From NCBI GenBank assembly GCA_003194525.1, contig NBIV01000205.1:62001-126000 (forward strand): a DNA stretch of 64,000 bases, in the 5' to 3' direction. Shown in pieces: positions 20,377 to 30,126 of this stretch; position 1 is the stretch's first letter, and each line of letters starts with the position of its first letter. Source of the DNA: Gracilariopsis chorda (Eukaryota; Rhodophyta; Florideophyceae; Gracilariales; Gracilariaceae). The notes under the pieces are model-generated. The model was not told the origin of the DNA, did not search any database, and was given only the letters and a program-made list of their open reading frames with translations. The translations under genes and the position numbers were made by a program.

Positions 20377-20790
20377 TGGCGTTGCGACCGTTTGGAGGGC
20401 ACTTGTACAGGCTTACCAGCGGTGTCCGCGCTAACAAGTATACGTTTCCGGACGTTAGCGTTCCTACTAGCTCTAGCTAGCTAGTAGAGATACTAGTTAC
20501 TAGCTAGTAGAGACCTTCGGCTATGACGGCGTTGTTCATGCGTGATAAACTGCACCGCTGTACACTATTAGGGTTCAAATACAGTGGGAGTTGATTAATT
20601 CATTCAGCAAATTGTGGCGGAGGCTGGCCGTGGTGTTGCACCATCACCCAGCGGTCGTTAGCGAGCGATATCTACGCAGATGTGCGCATATGAGAAAGTG
20701 GAGCACAAACTCAAATCGTGTGACCAAACAGAAAAGGCACCAAGTGGATGCCGAGAAGCAGCCACAACTCGCAAGCGAGCATTCTGAACA
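20377..20790. other. Divergent intergenic region with CTAG-rich repeat
   Basis: Between divergent genes. TAGCTAGTAGAGA occurs twice, at 20478-20490 and 20501-20513, in a CTAG-rich patch (about 20465-20515). No gene seen. Confidence 0.55.
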
Positions 20791-21231
20791 ATGACGTCAA
20801 CACAAGCAGCGTGCGCAGCAGCGTCAGCCGTCAAGCAAGCAGCAACACAAGCCGCCAAGAACATTCCCAAATCGCTATCAGACGAGTTATTCTGGGTACG
20901 CAACATGCCCACGAGGGCGATCGCGCACTTTCTAATGGGTTACGAATCGCGTCTAGCACCGCACGACGAGCTGTTCGACAAGGTGAACGCGTCCGGATTG
21001 ATGCGATCAAAACGGCACTTCAAACACTGTTTGAAGATGATGCGCCTGCAGAAACGCGTGGATGTTGTGTGTTTGGGTCCGCAACGAGTGGGCAGTTCTA
21101 CACGCAAATTCGCTGTCAAACTCACTAGTAGGGGAAATGCGGTTTATCGTTATTATCGTAACTGCGAGAGGTGGCAGGTGGAACACGGTGGCGAACGCCC
21201 GAAACGGCCCGGCTTGACGGATGCTTTGTGA
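20791..21231 (+). CDS. Unknown basic protein, possibly organellar (146 aa)
   Basis: Starts MTSTQAACAAASAVKQAATQ, an Ala/Thr/Gln-rich leader without acidic residues that could be a targeting peptide. Residues 35-120 are basic and look folded (LMRSKRHFKHCLKMMRLQKR, FAVKLTSRGNAVYRYYR), a winged-helix-like alternation seen in small nucleic-acid-binding or mitochondrial ribosomal proteins. I do not recognise the family. Confidence 0.6.
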   Translation: MTSTQAACAAASAVKQAATQAAKNIPKSLSDELFWVRNMPTRAIAHFLMGYESRLAPHDELFDKVNASGLMRSKRHFKHCLKMMRLQKRVDVVCLGPQRVGSSTRKFAVKLTSRGNAVYRYYRNCERWQVEHGGERPKRPGLTDAL

Positions 21232-21872
21232 ATGTTGTCTCTCTTTTTTTTTTGCGCGCACGTTGCGGCGAGGTGCATGCCATTGCGGGGTTGAAAGTGA
21301 ACTTGAAGACGGGACGGCTGGAATACGGACTTGTACGTTAATGGCGGGATCACACATGAAGAACGCATACGTGCCTACTGGTGGTAAAGAAAAAAGTGCA
21401 CCTGACCGTTCCTCGCCTCAGCGGAGGCGAAGTAATGGGCTGCATTTTGTACAGAGCAGCGTATCTACACTGCACTGCAGGTATGTGGCTCATGAGCTAA
21501 TGAGAACGGAGGAAGGCAAAGGCGCGCGGACAAGACAGCAGTCGCATGTCCGCTTGTCGGCGCCGTTCGCAATGGCTCCGAGCGCAGTAGATCGAACGCA
21601 GCTGGCACCAACAAAGCGTCGCCACGTGGCAACGCCCGCACACAAGCGCCAATCGGCCCGCGCCAAGCGGCGTCGATAAGCGGCCGACAATCACACGCAG
21701 CCTATCATTGGCCGATTCCAACCGTAACAAGGCGCCTTCGCACATTCGTTGAGCATATCTTTATAACTACGATACCCCCCCCCCCCCCTTCTCACATCGA
21801 TCTGCTGTCTCTCCCTCCCCCTCCCCTCCCCCTCCCCCTCCCCATCTTCCTTCCTTTATATCGCCCTTCGAA
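21232..21872. other. Intergenic region upstream of SQD1
   Basis: 641 bp. A 152-codon frame from 21221 is basic and low-complexity and was not accepted. The last 170 bp are the SQD1 promoter and leader. Confidence 0.6.
21707..21788 (+). promoter_or_regulatory. Putative SQD1 core promoter: inverted CCAAT, TATA, poly(C) leader
   Basis: ATTGG at 21707-21711, TTATAA at 21761-21766, then a run of 14 C at 21775-21788 and a CT-rich leader up to the ATG at 21873. Confidence 0.45.
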
Positions 21873-23360
21873 ATGGCTTTCGTTCTCTCAAACCCGCTAC
21901 TCTCCCTGCGTGCTCACAGTATCGCCTCCACAGATTCCGCCTTCTGTCCCCGTCACACAGTGAACCCCGTCGTCGCACCAACTCACAAATCGCATCTCAC
22001 CCCCGTCCGCTCCACATCCATTCGCGCCTCAGCCACCAACGGACTACAGCATACGCAGTCAAAACGTATCCTCGTCTTGGGAGGCGACGGCTTTTGCGGT
22101 TGGCCTACCACCCTGTATCTCAGCGAATTGGGTCATGATGTCGTAGTCGTTGACAATCTCTCACGCAGAAAGATTGACCTCGAGCTGGAATGTGATTCTC
22201 TCACACCTATTCAAAGTATAAGTCAGCGTCTGTCCGCATGGCGTTCCGTTTCTTCCCGTCACGTGCGATTTGTTTATCTTGACGTCGCGAGAGAATATGA
22301 TCGTCTTCTCGAATTGCTAGTTCGGGAAAAACCCGATGCCATTGTTCATTTCGCCGAACAACGCGCTGCGCCATATTCTATGAAGGCAAGTCGACAGAAG
22401 AGGTATACCGTTGACAACAACGTCAGCGGCACACACAACTTGTTAGCTGCCATTGTTGAATCCGGCTTGGACGTCCATGTTGTACATCTCGGTACCATGG
22501 GTGTGTACGGGTACGGCACATCTGGAGGCGAGATTCCCGAGGGCTACATCAATGTCGTCCTGCCAGGAGGCAGAGAGTCACGCATCTTGCACCCCTCATA
22601 CCCCGGTTCAGTGTACCACGCCACCAAGTGTCTTGATCAGATCTTGTTCCAATTCTACCAGAAGAATGACTCTCTCAGGATAACCGACTTGCATCAAGGC
22701 ATTGTGTGGGGCACAAACACCACTCAAACGCGCAAGGATGAGCGCTTGATCAATCGCTTCGACTACGATTCAGACTACGGTACCGTGCTTAATCGCTTCC
22801 TCATGCAGGCCGCACTTGGCGTCCCACTCACCGTGTACGGAACTGGTGGTCAGACCAGAGCCTTCATCCACATTCAGGACACAGCGCGTTGCATCAGTCT
22901 GGCCATTGCCAACCCCCCGGAGCCGGGCGCTCAGGTTGAGATTTTCAACCAGGTCGCTGAGACTCATCGCGTACGTGATCTGGCCAAACTCATTTCTGAC
23001 AAGACTGGATGCGAAGTGAAGAACATAAGCAACCCAAGGAACGAATCGGCCGAAAATGAGCTCGACGTGGCCAACCGCAAGTTCAGAAGCTTGGGGCTGG
23101 AACCGACCACGTTGGAGATGGGTCTACTTGATGAGGTGGTATCCATCGCAGATAAGTATAAGCATCGATGTGACAAATCTAAAATTCTGCCCAATTCGTT
23201 CTGGAACAAGAATCGGCGTCGTGAATGTGAGCAGTTTGGTATGAGTGTTTCTGATCTTGGAGCTTATTCTGTCGCTGAGGAGGAAGCGATGCTGTATAGT
23301 TTGAGTAAGGGCGATATGTCTAAGATGGAGAAATTGCGTCAGGTTCTGCAAGGGTCATAG
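21873..23360 (+). CDS. SQD1: UDP-sulfoquinovose synthase, plastid-targeted (495 aa)
   Basis: Makes UDP-sulfoquinovose from UDP-glucose and sulfite, the head-group donor for the thylakoid sulfolipid SQDG. Residues 1-55 are Ser/Thr/Arg/His-rich and end IRASATNG, a chloroplast transit peptide. The mature short-chain dehydrogenase/epimerase fold starts with the NAD-binding GGDGFCGW (70-77). The active-site Thr208 (HLGTMGVYG) and Tyr248-x-x-x-Lys252 (YHATK) are present. The SQD1-specific stretches DLHQGIVWGT and PLTVYGTGGQTRAFIHI are near-canonical. There is no intron and the length is normal. It converges with the Rab18 gene. Confidence 0.97.
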   Translation: MAFVLSNPLLSLRAHSIASTDSAFCPRHTVNPVVAPTHKSHLTPVRSTSIRASATNGLQHTQSKRILVLGGDGFCGWPTTLYLSELGHDVVVVDNLSRRKIDLELECDSLTPIQSISQRLSAWRSVSSRHVRFVYLDVAREYDRLLELLVREKPDAIVHFAEQRAAPYSMKASRQKRYTVDNNVSGTHNLLAAIVESGLDVHVVHLGTMGVYGYGTSGGEIPEGYINVVLPGGRESRILHPSYPGSVYHATKCLDQILFQFYQKNDSLRITDLHQGIVWGTNTTQTRKDERLINRFDYDSDYGTVLNRFLMQAALGVPLTVYGTGGQTRAFIHIQDTARCISLAIANPPEPGAQVEIFNQVAETHRVRDLAKLISDKTGCEVKNISNPRNESAENELDVANRKFRSLGLEPTTLEMGLLDEVVSIADKYKHRCDKSKILPNSFWNKNRRRECEQFGMSVSDLGAYSVAEEEAMLYSLSKGDMSKMEKLRQVLQGS

Positions 23361-23704
23361 ATTTGATAGTCAAGTGGAATGAGTAAGCGTAAATATGTCG
23401 AGATGGAGACTGATGCTCTAATTTGGACGAAATGTGCCCTGTTACACCCCAGGTGATAAGCGCCTTTTGCTCTTCTAGTAATGTTTGCTTGTAGGTTTGG
23501 AAACGAGTGCCGAACACGAGCTACGGAGCTTATGAATGTGGTTTAAACCTGTATCAGCACACGTCAGCGTAATACATCTCCGAAATCCCTAGCTCGCGCG
23601 CATGTCAAAAGCGTCACCGCATGCTGCAACAGCACGACAAGGAACAAAACAAAAAAAAAAAGTAGAGAAGCGGCAGAACGTCAACTGTTATGTGCAATTA
23701 TATC
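23361..23704. other. Spacer between convergent SQD1 and Rab18
   Basis: 344 bp, A/T-richer than the flanks; an A-run at about 23651-23661. It probably holds both 3' UTRs. Confidence 0.5.
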
Positions 23705-24527
23705 TCAACACGAGCAACCTTCTGCGTACGACGACGAGGCGTTTCCAGCGGTGGGTCGGATGTTTCCGCCTTGTGAGCTTTCTGAAACGCAGAGTTCCGG
23801 CGTCTCTAAAATCTTGCGTAGCAGTTCTTCGAAAGTTTGTTGTACACCGGTGGCGGTTTTGGCGCTGGACTCGACGAACAGGGTGCTTTGTTGACGCGCG
23901 AATTCTACACCTTCTTCGCGGGAGACTTGTCGCTTTTCGATGTCTATCTTGTTTCCTACGATCATCTTAACGGCGCTTGGTCGCGTACTGTACATGGCGA
24001 CTTCCTTTAGCCAGATTTCTTTCAACGAGTCGAAGGTCTCTCGCTTTGAAACGTCGTACACTAAGATTACTCCGTGCGCGCCGCGCTGTTGTGTTTTTAG
24101 ATGATTGATGAGGTTCGGGAAGAGTGTTAGAGGGCGGAATGTAGCCGGAAGGTGTGCGTGTCAGTTAAGATGAGAAAGTGGTTTTGCTTACGTAATAGGC
24201 ATTTGTGAGAGTTCGAAACCGTTCTTGACCCGCACTGTAAGAAATATACAAATTGGCGAAGGTCAGTCAGTGGGCTTGCGCGGAAAGACGCGTTGGCGGG
24301 CAGAAGGCGAAAGCGGGGTGAAGCAAAGTGCAGTGATGGACTTACGTATCCCAGATGGTCATTTTGACGCGACGATTGTCCACTTTGAAAGCTTTGACCT
24401 TGAAGTCGACGCCAATGGTGGGCTGCATAGGCTCGAAGACATCGTCGGTGAAGCGGAGCAGAATGCTGGACTTTCCGACTCCGCTATCCCCAACGACCAG
24501 GATCTTGAAGGTCTCGTCGAACTCCAT
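23705..24527 (-). CDS. RAB18: Rab18-type small GTPase (201 aa, three exons)
   Basis: Exon 1 24527-24346, exon 2 24234-24192, exon 3 24085-23705. Introns of 111 and 106 nt start GTAAGT and GTAAGC and end in CAG; joined length is 606 nt in frame. P-loop GDSGVGKSS, switch [11 protein letters not shown], switch [15 protein letters not shown] across the first splice, then GNKID and SSAK. The C-terminal CSC is a geranylgeranylation site. The order [26 protein letters not shown] and [13 protein letters not shown] fits Rab18/plant RabC (ER and lipid-droplet traffic) better than Rab1 or Rab8. The ATG at 24527 is used; GTG 27 bp upstream is not a eukaryotic start. Confidence 0.93.
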
Positions 24528-24863
24528 GGGGACGATGACGGACGGGGGCGACACGCCGAATCGGTTGGCAACGCAATTGTTGACTGCGCACAGAACAAAC
24601 GCACAAACACGAGTTCACCTTCTGTTGGGTGCCGCTGCTGGCAATCGTGAATCATTCGCGTCCGCTTGCGCCCACTGTTTCGCGCTTGTCTCCACGGCTG
24701 CCGTGGCCCATCGTCACGCCAACCTTCACAAATATTTTTGCCAATCTTTTTAACTTTTTTCTGACCGCCGCATCTATTACAATTATCCACCGGTCTGTCT
24801 TCCTCCTTGCTGAGATCACCCGAGTCGCACAAGCCCCTCCTTCATCCAACGGCATGTGGCTAG
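24528..24863. other. Divergent promoter region, Rab18 and RVxF protein
   Basis: 336 bp shared upstream region; T-rich patch at 24730-24765. No gene seen. Confidence 0.5.
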
Positions 24864-25568
24864 ATGCCGTCATCTCCAGCTGTACAACGCCCACCCTCAC
24901 CAGCTTCCTCATCCTCCTCCGACTTTGAAATCCAAGCTGTCACAACAGCAGACGGAATACGAAAGCCCTCAGCAGAGGAGAACCCAAAATCAAAACAGCT
25001 CTCGAAACAGCCTTCCACCACTCTCAACGGTCTAGTTCCGTATGTGGGCGCTTCCTCATCCTCCTCCGACGAAGCTGATACCGCCGCCCTCCCCACAAAC
25101 CCAACCCGCGCTAAAAAGCGCGTACGATTTTCAGATGGCGTTGAACCTAACAAGCGGGTACGCACGGCCAGCGACGATGCAATGCTCGAACGAAATGACG
25201 TGAGTTTGACGGAGCACGCTGTTTTGCAGGATGAAGAGTTGGATGAGGAAGCTTCCATTGTGGCTGAATTGGCCCATTTTGAAGCTGTTGTTGCTGATAT
25301 TGGTAGAGATTACGACGCCGTTACTGCCGATCTGCAAGACGCTGAAGACATGCGCGAACAAGACACGCAAAGACGCCTGGAGCAACGCGTCAAGTCGTTG
25401 AGACAGCGCTTGCGTAGCGCGGAATCGTCACGCTTGGGAGAACGCGATCACTCTATGAGAGATGTAGACGCTGCTAATAATGAACTGGATGACGGAGATG
25501 GTTATCTCGATGATATCCAAATAAAGGGTGTTCTCAAGGCGAAACTCAAAGCAAAAAGCCATTCATAG
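24864..25568 (+). CDS. Unknown protein with PP1-binding-type RVRF motif and coiled coil (234 aa)
   Basis: Ser-rich disordered N-terminus with two related blocks, SSSSSDFE and SSSSSDEAD. KKRVRFSDG (about residues 73-81) fits the RVxF docking motif for protein phosphatase 1. Residues 120-190 are charged and heptad-like (QRRLEQRVKSLRQRLRSAE), a likely coiled coil. A phosphatase-1 regulator is a reasonable guess, but RVxF alone is weak evidence. Confidence 0.65.
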   Translation: MPSSPAVQRPPSPASSSSSDFEIQAVTTADGIRKPSAEENPKSKQLSKQPSTTLNGLVPYVGASSSSSDEADTAALPTNPTRAKKRVRFSDGVEPNKRVRTASDDAMLERNDVSLTEHAVLQDEELDEEASIVAELAHFEAVVADIGRDYDAVTADLQDAEDMREQDTQRRLEQRVKSLRQRLRSAESSRLGERDHSMRDVDAANNELDDGDGYLDDIQIKGVLKAKLKAKSHS

Positions 25569-26017
25569 TACCGAACGTCGTGCCGCACATGTTTATTAAT
25601 GATCTTAACACCGTGCCCAGCTACCCGAAACTCTCCTAGCAGCTGTTGCTCCCGTCTTTTACGGAAACATGCTAGAGCAACGACAAGCTGCGACTAGAGC
25701 GTTATCCAAGCATCTTTTCCCGGTTGCCGCGAACACCGGTTGATGCCTCTTGTTTCCTTCTCGTGGCTGGCAGCGACAACATTTCGAAGCACTCGCTATG
25801 ATACGAGAACGGCGGTGGTGCAGTTGGACGGTGACTACGCAGAGTGAGGAGCGCGACGGACGAAGAACGAGTGACACGAGCAGGAAAGAGATGAACAAGT
25901 GCTGCGCATCAGAATGATGTGAAAAGGTAAGCATGCCATTAGTGAAAGCACTCCCCCCCCCCCCCCCCCCCCCCCCCAAAGACACCCAAACAAAGCACAG
26001 GTTGACGAAGAATACAA
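25569..26017. other. Intergenic region with a 25-nt poly(C) tract
   Basis: 449 bp between convergent genes. C25 lies at 25953-25977, close to the end of the SGNH-like gene. Small frames here are artefacts of the homopolymer. Confidence 0.6.
25953..25977. repeat. Poly(C) homopolymer, 25 nt
   Basis: Uninterrupted C run as written; the true length may vary because of slippage or assembly. Confidence 0.9.
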
Positions 26018-26821
26018 CTATAACGGTATCTTTCCTTTCCAGTGACTCCATTCAACGCGTTTCGCAGCCAGTACAAGCTGTTCGTACACGTCCCTTGCAA
26101 GTAGACGGTAGCCGTTTCCATTGAACGTTGCACATGATTTCTCCTGCCTCAGCGTATGCGCGCCCATGGCGGTGGTTTTCATAGTTTCAATTCCGAGCGA
26201 CACGGAAATTGCAGACGGCTTGATCTCTTCTGCCACCTGCTGGACAAGATGTTTCATGCGCGAATTGGCACTCGTTACCACTGCGTACCGTTCGTCCTTA
26301 TGAGAATACACGTTTGGTAAATCAGCAACTATAACGTGCTTGCCCAGTAGTGCCAACGCCCTTGCAATATCGGCTACGTCTTGTGGAAAGCGCTGATCGG
26401 TCAAATCATCATGCATTCCAAAGAAGAGCACAACGACGTGGGCGTTGGAAAACGGTTTTCTTCTGATGAAGCGGTGAAACAGAGTGGGTCCGTTTTGGGC
26501 GGTGGGCCGCCAATCGGCGGCTGTGGAGAACATCTTTCCACAGGTGATTACGCTCCATAGCATTCTCAAGTTGGAGGTTTCGCGTTCCTTTCGGATGAGA
26601 TGGTTTATTCGCGAGCATAAGCCTGTGTGCCCGAACGCATCTCCTATGCCTTCTGCTGTTCCGTCGCCTAAGAGAAGAATTGTTCGATGGTATTGACTGC
26701 TGACTGGCATTGTGCTGTACTCGACGGTTTGGGAGATGAAGAGCAGGACGCGGTGCAAGGCTAGACGGAAGTAGAGGTAGATAACGCCGAGCGTGTCGAA
26801 GATACGGTCGAGAACAGCCAT
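26018..26821 (-). CDS. SGNH/GDSL-hydrolase-like protein with altered active-site motifs (267 aa)
   Basis: Hydrophobic N-terminus (YLYFRLALHRVLLFI, about 15-29) suggests a signal anchor. ILLLGDGTAEG (about 49-58) matches block I of SGNH hydrolases with Gly in place of the nucleophile Ser (GDG instead of GDS). VVVLFFGMHDD (130-139) matches block III (GxND) with His in place of Asn. The late NGNGYRLLARDVYEQL resembles block V but lacks the usual D-x-x-H. The fold call is fair; catalysis is doubtful. Upstream, GTGATGGCG is repeated three times (about 26835-26861). Confidence 0.65.
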   Translation of the reverse strand: MAVLDRIFDTLGVIYLYFRLALHRVLLFISQTVEYSTMPVSSQYHRTILLLGDGTAEGIGDAFGHTGLCSRINHLIRKERETSNLRMLWSVITCGKMFSTAADWRPTAQNGPTLFHRFIRRKPFSNAHVVVLFFGMHDDLTDQRFPQDVADIARALALLGKHVIVADLPNVYSHKDERYAVVTSANSRMKHLVQQVAEEIKPSAISVSLGIETMKTTAMGAHTLRQEKSCATFNGNGYRLLARDVYEQLVLAAKRVEWSHWKGKIPL

Positions 26822-28242
26822 GTTGACGCGGGAGGTGATGGCGGTGATGGCGGTGATGGCGGGGCGTTTGTGGGATGGGGAAAGATTGAAAGGTGTGTTT
26901 GGGTGCAGAAGATGCGTACCCTTTTTACGCTATTTGAAGCATGTGCAAAACCATGGGGTGAGGAGGCGGATGGACAAGTTTTTGTGGTGTGCAGCAAGCG
27001 TGCCGCCATTTTTGAGTAAAATTCACAAGTGGCGCAGCGCGGCGGAAGGCATTGGTCGTTTAGTTGGGCTGTGTCCGCAAGATGCACCTCACCGCTGGTT
27101 TTGGCGGCTTGTAACTGCTAAGGGTTAGCAGTCAGAAGGGCTTTACTTGAGAGTTGAGACGAATTTTTTGCCAAAAAGGTAGCTGAAGATGAGAGAAACC
27201 TGTTTTTCTTTTTTGTAATTCGCCCAATTATGGTTTTGTAAAAAGTTGACTTCTAGTACAGATCCAAATTAAGGCGGAGAACAGAGTATGTCTATCAAGA
27301 TGTGAATTGCAGGAGCTTTGGGTTTTGGGAGTGCCACAATCGGCAAAAATGTACCCTTCGTAGCTTCAATAAAGTGGCTGCAAACTTGAATGTGAAGTAC
27401 ACAAGGGTAAAAGCTTTTGCGTCTTCCGTTTAGCAGAAAGAATAGTAGATAGGCTGTACAAAGAAGCGATTTAGTTGTGGTTAACGTTTATTGTGTAGCT
27501 GTTGGCTCTTTTTCCAATTCGTGCACCGTTAAAGAAAGCAAGAACGTCCGTTATCTTAACACTGCCGCAACTAATAAGTTAGTTTTGCCACAGTTTGCAC
27601 TATTGCGGTTTATACTAACAAGATTCAGTGCTACTAGCCAAAACAGAAAACAAGTTTCAAGAGACGATAAGAAGTCCAAGCTTTGTCCTTGTCTCAAGTT
27701 AAGCGCTTGTTTGTCTACCATCGGTGCGGGAGATACCAAAAGCTGTGCAAAATTTTACATTTTTTAATGTTTTGAATGTGTTCCAAGATAAGCGCTTCTG
27801 ACTGCTAACCATTTACCATTGGTATTGCGCTGTCGCCTGAAGAGGCTCTCTGCTTGTGCTTGTACTACTAAATGCATTGCGCTCTTTCCTGAGCTTGCGC
27901 ACCGCCTGTCATAACTTTCCCACTGAGCCCGACGCACTGCGTGCGACAAAACGAAAACACCAGCGCACAGGTGGTAGCAATAGTAGCTACCAAACGCAAC
28001 CGCTTCTCACATGATCGCGTGCTCCAACCACAGGCGCTCACCGCCTCAACAGCCGCCGCCAGCAAAACTCTCGTCCACTCCCGCGCCGCCACGTGGCGCT
28101 GCGCGCCCTCCAGCCAACCACGCCAAAGCAAGCACACTGCCCAACCGAAAGCGCAACTCAAAAGCTCCCAAACGAAAGGCGCGCATATCCAGCAGCGTCA
28201 GCTCCGTGCAAGACGGGACGCACCCCTACACCCCCAGCCGCA
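26822..28242. other. Intergenic region, no gene seen
   Basis: 1.4 kb, A/T-richer in 27130-27800. It includes promoters of the divergent SGNH-like and F-box genes. Short frames at 27477-27767 and 28093-28242 have no protein-like features or start with GTG. Confidence 0.55.
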
Positions 28243-29049
28243 ATGAGCGTATCCGCCGCTCTACAAACCCTTCCTGCAGATGTGCTGTCGCTCATTTTCC
28301 AACGCCTGGACTTTCGCTCCCTCTGCAACCTCAGCGAGACCAACTCCGTCCTGCACGCCCTCGCAAGTAGCGAATCAACATGGCGCCATATAACCACGCG
28401 TCGCTTCAGGGTCAATACAAACGCCCAGCTGCCGCGCCCGCTCGCGCTTTCGGGAAACCTCTCGTGGAGAACGCTCTTTTCAAACTGGCACGCTCAACGT
28501 CGAATGCCCATCTCAAGAACTACCGGACCCACATTCACCGTCTTTGCAAAGGGCGATCCATTTGTTCCGCAGATTCAAATGTGGATTTGCGTTTCAAGTG
28601 CCGATGACTGTCGCCTTCGAGATGGCGCATTACGCCTTCGACTCGTCGTTCAGAACATTTCAGAACCGTGTATACTTTTGCAACCTTCTCAGACGCACAT
28701 TGCCTTCACCGAGGGCGGATGCATATGTCCTCAACCGCCGTCTGATTCCGCCCGAACGCTCACCATTGTGCAAATCGCTTGTGAAAGCTGGCACTCCAAT
28801 GAACCTTCACACCGCCTTGTTGATACTGACAAACCACTGTTTTTGGAGCTTGATGAGTTTGCCGTCATTGTCATGGACCTGCGCCTTGCAGATACCGTTT
28901 TTGAGGTGGACGTCTTGGAACGACTTGAACATGTGCGCATTCCTGTCATCACTCATTGCTTTCAGGAGGCTGTTGCCCCGTTTTTGGACGGTGTCATTTG
29001 GGAAGCTTACGAATTTCTACCGGGTGGATGGTGGGTACGTCGCGCCTGA
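28243..29049 (+). CDS. F-box protein (268 aa)
   Basis: Start at the first ATG of the frame (CGCAATGAGC); upstream codons depend on a GTG. F-box at residues 8-48: LPADVLSLIFQRLDFRSLCNLSETN and W-R-H-I-T. This motif binds Skp1 in SCF ubiquitin ligases. The rest (about 60-268) is a mixed alpha/beta region with FAKGDPFVP, CICPQPPSD and LDEFAVIVMDLRLADTVFEVDVLE. I do not recognise it as WD40, LRR or Kelch, so the substrate domain is unknown. Confidence 0.85.
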   Translation: MSVSAALQTLPADVLSLIFQRLDFRSLCNLSETNSVLHALASSESTWRHITTRRFRVNTNAQLPRPLALSGNLSWRTLFSNWHAQRRMPISRTTGPTFTVFAKGDPFVPQIQMWICVSSADDCRLRDGALRLRLVVQNISEPCILLQPSQTHIAFTEGGCICPQPPSDSARTLTIVQIACESWHSNEPSHRLVDTDKPLFLELDEFAVIVMDLRLADTVFEVDVLERLEHVRIPVITHCFQEAVAPFLDGVIWEAYEFLPGGWWVRRA

Positions 29050-30126
29050 TTCACTCCCGTATTCGCCCCTTTTGTTGCATCATTTCAACCGCCCTTGTGG
29101 CTTTACGCTAATTGACGGAGTGCAACTTTGCTTAACGCTCCCTGCGCTTCGCTGTGCGAACAAACGCACCGTCTCTTTTGACGCGCGACGCGCACACTCT
29201 TGGAGCACATGCGCAACTGATTGCTACGCCGCTTTTTCTCTCCCCATCTCCGTAGCGGAGCTCACAAACATATTGGATAGACACGTCACCACGTCACCAC
29301 GTCACCACACCCAAAATTGGCAAACTGTAGAAGAACCCGCCCATCATGCATCATGCCTGTGCACCGTCATCATGCAAAGCAACACTGCAAAACACGCCAT
29401 GCTGCAAATGCATTTATTGTACAGCGTTATAAAACCTCAAAGCTTCTCATGTAGCCTACGGCACTCTTCGTTCATACTCTGCTCACCTAGGCGACAAGCC
29501 CTCCGAACCCCTCCACCTCGTCATGGGGCCTCATCTTAAAATGCATTCCCACCTGCCTGCGCGGAGGGAGGACGTTCTGCGCAGCGACGCTTCTGGGCGT
29601 GAGGCGATGTTGTAGCAGTGATTCTACCGTCTGAGAAACGAATACGCAAAATCCAGTGCTATCACCATCGCAGACGGGCCCCAGCGCCCAGCCGAGAATG
29701 CCCCATTTGGAGTCGCGTACAGGGGTGCGAGCGGTGTAGCGAAATGGGAGCTTCGGTTTGCACAAGCACAGCATTTCGTTCTTCCGTGATTTGCACCGCA
29801 CATCCAAAAAATAGCCATCTGTGCAGCGGTCACACGTAGTGTTCGAAACCCGAAACACACTACAGTCCGTGATATTTCAGAAAATTGTGAAATGAGCCTT
29901 ATCATAAGGCTCTACCTACCGACATTCCCAAATCTGCAAAACTGCACTCGGTGACCTCCACGGAGGGGTTTCGGCCACAGTCTCCAGAACCCCGCAACTT
30001 TATTCCTTCGCAGCCGCCTCTACTTTCCAGCGTCGCCCCTTCCGCATAGCTCAAAAGGACAGACGGAGCTCAAATTCCCATTCGCCGAAGTTTCGCTGTC
30101 TGAAACAGCCAGAGCCATTCTCGGGG
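29050..30126. other. Left flank of element copy B
   Basis: Holds three tandem ACGTCACC units (about 29283-29307) and a perfect inverted repeat, GAGCCTTA-TCA-TAAGGCTC (29894-29912). On the minus strand, 29858-29487 is open for 123 codons with protein-like composition (PVRDSKWGILGWALGPVC) but has no ATG. An overlapping frame starts at ATG 29905. Either might be a third gene of the element or an exon of an unrelated gene. No firm call. Confidence 0.5.

Noticed and set aside
21221..21679. 152-codon plus frame upstream of SQD1
   Set aside because: Arg/Ser-rich with no domain; it overlaps the end of the previous gene and competing minus frames.
25659..26133. Frames through the poly(C) tract
   Set aside because: Gly or Pro runs are artefacts of the homopolymer.
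28544..29539. 331-codon plus frame overlapping the F-box gene
   Set aside because: Alternate frame of the F-box gene; Cys/Leu/Arg mixture without motifs, whereas the F-box signature is in the other frame.
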